Positions 57,701 through 64,000 of a stretch of DNA of 64,000 bases are shown one piece after another. The stretch is taken from contig NZ_AP025476.1 in the NCBI RefSeq assembly GCF_024347415.1, forward strand, positions 930,001 to 994,000, in the 5' to 3' direction. The translations under genes were made by a program, and so were the position numbers. The stretch comes from Vibrio crassostreae. GTDB taxonomy: Bacteria > Pseudomonadota > Gammaproteobacteria > Enterobacterales > Vibrionaceae. Numbering within the stretch: the first letter of the stretch is position 1; every line of letters starts with the position of its first letter. The notes under the pieces were generated by a model. The model saw only the letters and a program-made list of their open reading frames with translations. It was not told the origin of the DNA and did not search any database.

Positions 57701-60685
57701 GCGAGTTGGCGCCAGAGTAGGGGATACTGATGTAGGAGTTTCGATTACTGGCTCTACCGCGTTCTGCGCTAATGTTTTCTTCTCTAACTCTTTTTGCGCA
57801 AGGGCTGCTTGAATGCTTGCTGTCGTTGGAATCGACGCCACTCTTGCTGCTTGTTTACCAGAAGCTTTCTGTTGAATCGTTGCCAAGTTGGTCACTGGGG
57901 TTTGAGCAATATGTTGATAGATATCGCGACCACCTAATGTCACTTGCTTAACCAATTGACGTTTAGCATCGCTCGCTAGTTCATTGCTTAAACGAACGGA
58001 AAGTGACTGAGATTCAACACTCGACTGGCTTAGTAGCAGCTGTGAACATTGTCCTTCGCTGATGTTGGCAACAATCGCGCTCTTAGAGCTGATGTTTGGA
58101 TTCAGAGACTCAAGGTTCAGGTTGAGCAGGCCGTGTAGCAGACTTGCCATGCCAGAAGCTGCAGAGCAGTGACCCACACGTAGACTTGCTTGAGTGGTCT
58201 TGGTTACACTTAGATTGAGAGATACAAGCTCGTGTGATGAAGACTCTGGTGCATGGTTAAGCTCAAGCAAAGATACATCGTTCGAGCCGATGCCTGCTTG
58301 AGTCAGTAACTCATCAGCAACGGCGTTGCTACGCTCGCTTGAACCAAAGGCCAATGCATTGATGCTGCCGTAAGCCGTATCTTGGTTTCCGGTGGCTCGA
58401 CTCTCTTCAACAAGAACGATTGCACCAGCGCCTTCACCGACATTCCAACTGCCGTCTTGCGGTTGTCCGAATTTAGGGTCAAGTGACACTGGGCTCACGC
58501 TGTTCTTCAGAATCACATGTTCTGCGCTGCCGCTAAGGTCAACGGCTGCAATCACGACTGCATCCATGGATTCTTGCGACATTAGGTTTTGTGCGACATC
58601 GATACAACGAGCAACCGACTGTTCAGCGGCTGAAATCGTAAAGGCAGGGCCGTTAAAGTCCCACAATGAAGAGATGCGCGAAGCCATGATATTACCGATG
58701 AAACTGGTGTACTGGTTCAGCTTGGCTGCGTCCATCACACTGTCCATCGCAATGGTTTCTAGCGCTTGGTATTCGTCTTGTGTCAGCTCAATCCCCATGT
58801 TGGTAAAGCTGTCAGCCAATTGGCTATGCAGGTTTACGCGTCCACGGAATTGGTGCATCTCAAGCTCTGTTTCCATAGCGACGAGTACTGCTACCTTTTG
58901 GCCTGCTACAAGCTTGGCATCTTTGATGGCTTCGTCTGCAACTTTCATCAGTAGCAACTGCTGAGAGATCAAACGGTCATCTTCATTAGGCGGCACTTTG
59001 AAGCGTAGGAAATCGAGGTCGAATTGATCGATGTACGCGCCATTTGGAATGCCGTGTAAACCAAACTGATTCAGCAGTTCTGGATGTTGGTCTAAGCCTT
59101 TCCAGCGTTTCTTCGGCAAGGTAATGAAAGCATCGCTGTTAGTCTCAATCGCAGTGCTTAGTGCATTGATGCTTTGCAGAGAACCGAAGTGAGACGCGAG
59201 ACCAGTAATGCTTAAATTAGGCGATTGTAGGCTTGGAGATGCTGACTCTAGAGTCTGGTTTGCATGACCCGTACCTGAATACGCTTCAAGCAGTAAGTGA
59301 GCATTACAACCACCGAAACCAAATACAGAAACACCCGCACAGCGCTCTGAGTTGCCCGCTTTACTTGGCCAAGGTTGAACCTGCGTTGGCAGAGTCTGTG
59401 AGCCAAATAAACCTTCTGACGACGATAGTGGCTTATCCAAATTAATACTTGGAGGAAGCACACCTTCTTTCATCGCAAAGATCATTTTCATGATCCCTGG
59501 CATACCTGCCGCAGTCAGCAAGTGACCGAGGTTGGACTTGGCTGAGCCAATCAATGGCGGGTTAGAACCATTCAATTTGTCAGCAAAGAAACGCTCCATT
59601 GAGGTTAACTCAACCTTGTCACCTAATGGTGTTCCGGTTGCGTGACACTCAATCACTTCAATGCTGTCTGGTGATAGGTTTGAAGCCTCGTAAGCGCGTT
59701 CAAAGGCTTGGACTTGTCCCTTGCTATTTGGACTTAATACGAACTGGCCACGGCCATCGTTCGACAAGCCAATACCGCTGACGACTGCGTAGATGTTGTC
59801 GCCATCACGCTCTGCATCAGCTAAGCGTTTTAGCACTAAAACACCGGCACCTTCGCCAGCAAACAGGCCTTTACTGTTGCTATCAAACGGAACCGACACA
59901 CCGTGGTCAGGGTAAGCGTGGAAAATGGAAAAACCCATGTTGATAAAGAATGGGTCAGCACCGGATACCGCGCCTGCCAACATCATGTCGGCTTTGCCTG
60001 TGTTTAAGTAATCACACGCTAACTTCAATGAATACACAGAACTTGCACATGCCGCATCTAGGCTAAGTTGTACGTTGCCTAAACCTAACGCATCAGCTAC
60101 TAACTTAGAGGCGTTGTGTGCTGCAGCACCGTTGATCGGGTTGAGGTCTTGAGCAGTTTCATTGGTTGGTAGCAGTGAAAATTGGTCATTAGCCAATTTA
60201 TCTTTGAGTGCTTTCTCGACCACCGAGTGATACATCGGCAGAAACAGGTCGTTTGAGCGTGTGGTTGGGAACGAAAGGGCACCCATGATCACGCCTGTGC
60301 GCTCTAAAACATCGGCATTCAAATCAATGCCAGCGTCGACTAAAGCCTTACGACTGGTATCCAAAGCCCATAGGAAACTCTGGTCAACACCTTTGAATGA
60401 TTCGGCTGTTAAGCGGTAGCCATTGCCATCGAAATTGAAGTTTTCGATGTAGCCACCTTTATCACAGTAAAAACGGTCTGACTCACCTTGCACACCCTGA
60501 TAGCTTTCAGGTTTAGCACCTAACTTTTCAGCGCTTAATGTGGTTCGAGAATCTTTTTTGTTCAGCAAGTTTTGCCAAAAATCTTTTGGCGTATCAGCTT
60601 CTGGGTATTGGTTGGCAATACCGACAATCGCGATCTTATTGCACTTCACTTGCTGCTTATTCTGAGCCTGATATTGAGAACTCAT
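54776..60685 (-). CDS. pfaC: Polyunsaturated fatty acid synthase subunit PfaC (KS-CLF-DH-DH)
   Basis: PfaC carries condensing and dehydratase domains for EPA/DHA-type lipid synthesis. The 1969 residues comprise KS (1-470, catalytic C213, H348, H388), a chain-length-factor-like KS (about 490-890) with Glu688 where KS enzymes have Cys (ISAAEQSVAR), an Ala/Gln-rich linker (about 900-1105), and two FabA-like dehydratases with H1398 (CHFKDDSVMAGS) and H1853 (FHFHQDPVMPGS). Each dehydratase is preceded by a related non-catalytic hotdog (about 1112-1300 and 1578-1760). ATG 60685 overlaps the pfaB stop by four bases; the frame is open further upstream inside pfaB. Confidence 0.96.
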   Translation of the reverse strand: MSSQYQAQNKQQVKCNKIAIVGIANQYPEADTPKDFWQNLLNKKDSRTTLSAEKLGAKPESYQGVQGESDRFYCDKGGYIENFNFDGNGYRLTAESFKGVDQSFLWALDTSRKALVDAGIDLNADVLERTGVIMGALSFPTTRSNDLFLPMYHSVVEKALKDKLANDQFSLLPTNETAQDLNPINGAAAHNASKLVADALGLGNVQLSLDAACASSVYSLKLACDYLNTGKADMMLAGAVSGADPFFINMGFSIFHAYPDHGVSVPFDSNSKGLFAGEGAGVLVLKRLADAERDGDNIYAVVSGIGLSNDGRGQFVLSPNSKGQVQAFERAYEASNLSPDSIEVIECHATGTPLGDKVELTSMERFFADKLNGSNPPLIGSAKSNLGHLLTAAGMPGIMKMIFAMKEGVLPPSINLDKPLSSSEGLFGSQTLPTQVQPWPSKAGNSERCAGVSVFGFGGCNAHLLLEAYSGTGHANQTLESASPSLQSPNLSITGLASHFGSLQSINALSTAIETNSDAFITLPKKRWKGLDQHPELLNQFGLHGIPNGAYIDQFDLDFLRFKVPPNEDDRLISQQLLLMKVADEAIKDAKLVAGQKVAVLVAMETELEMHQFRGRVNLHSQLADSFTNMGIELTQDEYQALETIAMDSVMDAAKLNQYTSFIGNIMASRISSLWDFNGPAFTISAAEQSVARCIDVAQNLMSQESMDAVVIAAVDLSGSAEHVILKNSVSPVSLDPKFGQPQDGSWNVGEGAGAIVLVEESRATGNQDTAYGSINALAFGSSERSNAVADELLTQAGIGSNDVSLLELNHAPESSSHELVSLNLSVTKTTQASLRVGHCSAASGMASLLHGLLNLNLESLNPNISSKSAIVANISEGQCSQLLLSQSSVESQSLSVRLSNELASDAKRQLVKQVTLGGRDIYQHIAQTPVTNLATIQQKASGKQAARVASIPTTASIQAALAQKELEKKTLAQNAVEPVIETPTSVSPTLAPTRHSQLTGNHSNMTHVLSAKNGASQIDAKTDAALQPSVTPHNQAFAQNQQAAQQVHKAFLHTRAQGMQMADALLKAQLNAITSGLDSSAETSDQPAQVQSVPVNALTTPAPVKPIRKPCIWDYDDLVEYAEGDIANVFGPDYAIIDSYSRRVRLPTTDYLLVSRVTKLNATVNEYKPSTMTTEYDIPVDAPYLVDGQIPWAVAVESGQCDLMLISYLGIDFENKGERVYRLLDCTLTFLGDLPRGGDTLRYDISINSFARNGDTLLFFFSYECFVGDKMILKMDNGCAGFFTDEELADGKGVIHTEDEIKARKLATKQRFDPMLHCPKTQFNHQELRHLLTANIAECFGPTHQSDRHQPSLCFSSEKFMMIEKVSRVEPQGGTWGLGLIEGHKQLEPEHWYFPCHFKDDSVMAGSLMAEGCGQLLQFFMMHLGMHTLVQNGRFQPLENAPQQVRCRGQVLPQSAELTYRMEVTEIGLSPRPYAKANIDILLNGKVIVDFQNLGVMIKEDDECTRYLPSLETAVATPVIENLGHTPAVNQQASANAPLMAQIEDLATAPNKGVVPLQHVEAPVTPDYPNRTPDTVPFTPYHMFEFATGDIEKCFGPDFSIYRGMIPPRTPCGDLQLTTRVVEIDGKRGDFKKPSSCIAEYEVPENAWYFDENSHHTLMPYSVLMEISLQPNGFISGYMGTTLGFPGEELFFRNLDGSGKMLRNVDLRGKTITNDSRLLSTVMMGTNIVQSFSFELSTDGVPFYQGTAVFGYFKGAALKDQLGLDNGKVTHPWHVDNNRTPDVNINLLDKTTRYFNAPVSATGEVQEHYQLAGGRLNFIDTVQITSDGGKDGLGYLYAERTIDPSDWFFQFHFHQDPVMPGSLGVEAIIELMQTYALNKDLGAGFRNPKFGQIQSEVKWKYRGQINPLNKQMSLDVHITAIKDEDGKRIIVGDANLSKDGLRIYEVKDIAICIEEAPATDKAPGIKKA

Positions 60686-62730
60686 ACTAGCTCTCCTTGA
60701 TGATTCACTGCGCTGCCTTGAGACACACCACTGAATTGCATAGCGGTGGTGATCTGTTGTTCTAGCCCTTGAATAAGTGGCTCGACAGACAGTGGAATTT
60801 GATGAGTAATGAGCTGACCAATGCATTTGATGAGCGTGACAATATCGTCACCGCCTTTGGCATTGGAAGCGATTGAGCAGTACTGGTCTGCTACGCTGTC
60901 GCTGCGGTTGATCTTATCGATCAATGTGCTGGTTTGACGATCGGCACCCACTTCAACGAACAGACGAGCACCTTGTTGACGCGCACTCTGGATCAACGCG
61001 GTGAAATCGAGCGTTGAACAGAAGGTGTCGGCAATCGAAAGGGCGATACTATCGCTGTCGATATTGATTGGGGCGCCAGTCGGTAGACCTGCTGCGCTGA
61101 TAAAGCGGATATGCTTTGGCAACTCGTCGAACAGTGGTTGCGTGTAAAACTCTCGCACTTGGTTATGCTGGCTTAACGCTGGTGTGGTGTGCATTGCAGT
61201 AACACGGTTCGCGGCAATGCCACGCTTACCCAGTTTTTTGAGCAGAGCACGACATGTGCTTTCACAGCCAGCCAGTACGCAGGTGTCACCTTGGATGATA
61301 GCGAGATAAGCACGTGGAAACTCAGGTAACAGAGCCTCAATTGCTTGTGCATCACTGCGAACCACAAAGCTATTCCATTGGATGCTTTCGTCGATGTTCA
61401 GCTGCCAATCTTGACGCACTGCGGTGAGTTCGCCAGAAATAGCCGTGGTGAAGATCGGACTGGTTTGAGTCATCTCAATCAGCGCATGTGGGTTTTTCCA
61501 AACATTCAAGCTGGCCCACATGGAGGCTTCACCCTTGGAGTAACCCAAGGCGAAATCTGGCTGCACTTTGAATTCATCACATAACAGTTGTGTTAACAGA
61601 TAACTACTGCCGACACCGGCAATTGCCAACTCACTAAGCGACATTTCTTGCGAGTCTTCAGCGTAGGTTTTCTCAGCCTGCAGCATCTCTTTCAAGTTAC
61701 CTTCGCGCTCTAAACGAGCAAATAACTGTGGGAAATATTGATGAAACTCGCGCAACATGCCGGGATAAACCGTGCCAACACCAGGGTAAACAAATGCAAC
61801 GCCACCTTTGCTTTGAGGCATCGGTGAGAAACAACTGCCTGCTGGCGTTTTGTAGTGGCTATTGTCAGCCATTACTTTTGGCAACGCATTTTCTAGCGCT
61901 GTGATCTCTTGTATTGCAGCCTCAATTGAAGCCGCCTGAATCACGATGTTCGCGTTAAGGCCAGCATTGTGCTGAATGCTTTGGAAGTGACTTAGGTTTG
62001 AATGCATTAAGGTTGCGATAGCAATTTCGCTGTCCGCTGAATCGCTAATGCATTTAAGCTCTTCTCTCAAGTAGGTTAGCTGAGAAAACAATTCAGCTTG
62101 GCCATTGCCAGAAACCACGAACATCAAACGATCGCTCGATAGCAGTGGCTTTGGTTCTTGCAAACCGGTTGCTTGAGTCAATATCAGGCTTGTGGCTTTT
62201 TGGCTATCGTCATTAAAGGTCAATGAAGCAACACGTGCTTTGTTCGGCTCAGTGAACCAGTAATTATTAGCTAATGAATGGCTCGGCAATGAACGGCTCG
62301 CTATCGCATTCACCATATTCAATAATTCATCAAACTGCTGCGAAGCAGAGAGTGCTGAGTGTTGCTGTTGATGGTTTAAATCTGTCGCGGGGCGGCGTGC
62401 AATATCCAGAGCAAGCTGAACGCTATCTGCGGTAGCTGCATCTGCAAAACTCGCTAAATTCGCGTGTGGGTGAATCTTGTTTTGAGCAGCGGTCAGTGCA
62501 CTCAACATCACCAATGATAGAGTGTGAGAATCCAAACAAAGTTTAACAACACTACCTTGATTGACTGCCTCAATCGCTTGAGTAAGCGCTTGATTAAAAC
62601 TGCCATCAACCACAACAGTCATCATCTCAGGAAGCGAAGGTGATAAGCCGGCAGAAAGCTCAGCCGCATTTGTTGGCTGAGCTAAAAGAGCGATGCGCAA
62701 TGGCATCGCTTTATTAATAGGAACAGTCAC
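60682..62730 (-). CDS. pfaB: Polyunsaturated fatty acid synthase acyltransferase PfaB
   Basis: PfaB supplies acyltransferase activity and is thought to influence whether EPA or DHA is made. Of 682 residues, the N-terminal 300 are a degenerate KS-like region without a visible catalytic Cys motif. The C-terminal half is an AT domain (VAFVYPGVGTVYPGML; nucleophile S398 in GYSKGEASMWASL). The start is GTG at 62730, overlapping the pfaA stop (TAGTG), with AAGGAG upstream. Confidence 0.94.
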   Translation of the reverse strand: MTVPINKAMPLRIALLAQPTNAAELSAGLSPSLPEMMTVVVDGSFNQALTQAIEAVNQGSVVKLCLDSHTLSLVMLSALTAAQNKIHPHANLASFADAATADSVQLALDIARRPATDLNHQQQHSALSASQQFDELLNMVNAIASRSLPSHSLANNYWFTEPNKARVASLTFNDDSQKATSLILTQATGLQEPKPLLSSDRLMFVVSGNGQAELFSQLTYLREELKCISDSADSEIAIATLMHSNLSHFQSIQHNAGLNANIVIQAASIEAAIQEITALENALPKVMADNSHYKTPAGSCFSPMPQSKGGVAFVYPGVGTVYPGMLREFHQYFPQLFARLEREGNLKEMLQAEKTYAEDSQEMSLSELAIAGVGSSYLLTQLLCDEFKVQPDFALGYSKGEASMWASLNVWKNPHALIEMTQTSPIFTTAISGELTAVRQDWQLNIDESIQWNSFVVRSDAQAIEALLPEFPRAYLAIIQGDTCVLAGCESTCRALLKKLGKRGIAANRVTAMHTTPALSQHNQVREFYTQPLFDELPKHIRFISAAGLPTGAPINIDSDSIALSIADTFCSTLDFTALIQSARQQGARLFVEVGADRQTSTLIDKINRSDSVADQYCSIASNAKGGDDIVTLIKCIGQLITHQIPLSVEPLIQGLEQQITTAMQFSGVSQGSAVNHQGELV

Positions 62731-64000
62731 TATGTCAATTGCTCCTTTTCTGCGTTCTTATTAGACTCTTTCTTCGATACTGTTGAGCTAGACTTCGGCA
62801 AAAATGCGTCATTTAAACTCTTGCTGATGGTGACTTTGGCACCTTTCATTACTGCGCTTAAATGACCATCTTGGTGGTAAAGCGAGATATCAGCTTGCAG
62901 CGAACGAGCCGTGCTTTTTATCACGTTCAGCTCTAGCCAACCTTGGTCACCATTGTGCATCGGTGCGTAACAAACAAACTCACCAATTGCAGACGGTAGG
63001 CTTGCCGCGCCGTATTTCAATCGAGCCCATACCAACATGGCTTGCAACAGATAATCTTCTGCAAATGGCTGGCTATCACCAAAACTTTGCTTCGGAATAA
63101 ATGATCCGCAGTCGCTGTTTTCAATCTGAGGCAACTGGCATTGAGCCAATAAGCCTAAGTCGTCAAAGCGTTCGACTGAAGTAATACCTTGCAGTCTTGG
63201 TCCGTGAAACAGAGTGCCGTCACTGTATAGAGCTTGTGCCGTTGTTACAGGTGTTGAAGTGCTAGCTTCAAAACGTTTTGTCGACGCTTGTTGAACATCT
63301 TCAGACACTTGCACAGAGGCAACTTGCAACTGAGCTTGATACTGTGGTCGCCCTTGGCAACTGATCACCGCTTTTAGCTGATCTTTTGATTTAGCATCAG
63401 AGGAAAGAACCAGCTTCAGCTCTTGCACTTCATCAGTATCAAAAATTACACCCTTAAGCAGTTTGTAGTTGTGAACGCTAACGTTCACCCCTAACAGTTG
63501 CTCAGCCACTTCACGCATCCATTGGATGGCACACACTGTCGGTAACACTGGGTTACCGGCAATGCAGTGATCTTGAATGAAAGGCAATGCCTTAGGATCA
63601 AGATGACGTGTCACAGTGATGCTTGTATTCAGCGGACTCTCTGCAAGATGCACAGACTCCGCATTAAGCTTTTTTACAGCAGCTTCCTTGTTGTCAGAAC
63701 CTTGCATGCTCGTACCAACCAGCAGTTGAATGCCAGTTTCGTTCAGTAGTTGAGAGCTAAACAGTTCTGCACCTGCCTGAAGAGGAATTACGTACACACC
63801 ACGCTCTGTAAACATACGTTTCAGTGCTGCGTTTACCATGCCGCCGTCCCACGGTCCCCAGTTGAAGCTCATTACTTTCGCTTGAGGGTTACGCGCAGAC
63901 AGTTGTAGAGCCGCTTTGTTTAGGATCTCGTTAGACATCGAGTAATCGCTTTGGCCTGTGTTTCCATAGAAACCCGCCGCCGAAGAGAACATCGCAATCA
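62730..64000 (-). CDS. pfaA: Polyunsaturated fatty acid synthase PfaA, C-terminal part (cut by window)
   Basis: Only the last 420-odd residues are present; the frame is open to the right edge, and the KS, AT and tandem ACP domains lie beyond. Visible parts are the end of a ketoreductase (SSAAGFYGNTGQSDYSMSNE, catalytic Tyr codon 63942-63944) and a product-template-like dehydratase hotdog (FIQDHCIAGNPVLPTVCAI, His codon 63567-63569). The protein ends in a Lys/Ser-rich tail. This order KR-DH at the C-terminus is standard for PfaA. Confidence 0.95.
   Translation of the reverse strand, partial: IAMFSSAAGFYGNTGQSDYSMSNEILNKAALQLSARNPQAKVMSFNWGPWDGGMVNAALKRMFTERGVYVIPLQAGAELFSSQLLNETGIQLLVGTSMQGSDNKEAAVKKLNAESVHLAESPLNTSITVTRHLDPKALPFIQDHCIAGNPVLPTVCAIQWMREVAEQLLGVNVSVHNYKLLKGVIFDTDEVQELKLVLSSDAKSKDQLKAVISCQGRPQYQAQLQVASVQVSEDVQQASTKRFEASTSTPVTTAQALYSDGTLFHGPRLQGITSVERFDDLGLLAQCQLPQIENSDCGSFIPKQSFGDSQPFAEDYLLQAMLVWARLKYGAASLPSAIGEFVCYAPMHNGDQGWLELNVIKSTARSLQADISLYHQDGHLSAVMKGAKVTISKSLNDAFLPKSSSTVSKKESNKNAEKEQLT

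Noticed and set aside
58392..58964. 190-codon plus-strand ORF opposite pfaC
   Set aside because: Antisense shadow of the CLF domain with no ribosome site and Ser/Ala-rich composition.
60686..60826. 47-residue N-terminal extension of PfaC
   Set aside because: It lies wholly inside pfaB in another frame; ATG 60685 has the usual four-base overlap and family N-terminus.

Overview
The window is a gammaproteobacterial chromosome segment, almost certainly from a Vibrio. The gene order fliM-N-O-P-Q-R-flhB / flhA-flhF-flhG-fliA-cheY-Z-A-B-parC-parP-cheW-fipA, followed by a ccm operon, mlaA, two fadL genes, an ECF sigma/DUF3379 pair and fadIJ, is a Vibrio polar-flagellum neighbourhood. A pfaABCD polyunsaturated fatty acid synthase operon and a dispersed palindromic repeat suggest a marine Vibrio, perhaps near the Splendidus clade; that species-level guess is inference only.

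Layout. (1) 1-4825: 3' end of fliM, then fliN, fliO, fliP, fliQ, fliR and flhB, giving C-ring and export-gate components. (2) 4826-18055: a second block headed by a good sigma-54 site before flhA. It encodes the export gate, polar number and placement control (FlhF, FlhG, FipA), sigma-28, and the chemotaxis core with its polar array-anchoring proteins ParC and ParP. It closes at a strong terminator. (3) 18056-25462: ccmABCDEFGHI for cytochrome c maturation. (4) 25463-34918: lipid-related genes: mlaA, two tandem FadL-type channels, a membrane protein/ECF sigma pair, and the anaerobic-type beta-oxidation pair fadI-fadJ with a FadR-like operator. A short transcription unit ending in an orphan terminator between the sigma gene and fadI looks like an unannotated small RNA. 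(5) 34919-40503: a pitrilysin-type protease, sixA, smrB and prmB. (6) 40504-53034: a more mosaic stretch with a LysE/RhtB exporter, an unannotated 33-codon ORF, selO, a two-component system joined to a Gts-type glucose ABC transporter, a secreted subtilase and a second, divergent HflX-type GTPase. (7) 53035-64000: the pfa operon on the minus strand (pfaD, pfaC, pfaB and the 3' part of pfaA).

Working together. FlhF, FlhG and FipA set flagellum site and number. FliA switches on late genes. CheA/W/Y/Z/B form the signalling path, and ParC/ParP hold the arrays at the pole. The lipid genes cover uptake (FadL), beta-oxidation (FadI/J), outer-membrane lipid asymmetry (MlaA) and de novo long-chain polyunsaturated synthesis (Pfa). 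No rRNA, tRNA, CRISPR array, integrase or transposase was seen. The most interesting leads are the small RNA candidate before fadI, the 33-codon ORF, the 21-copy hexamer repeat in parP, the repeated peptide in CheA, the HflX paralogue and the perfect inverted repeat before the Gts operon.
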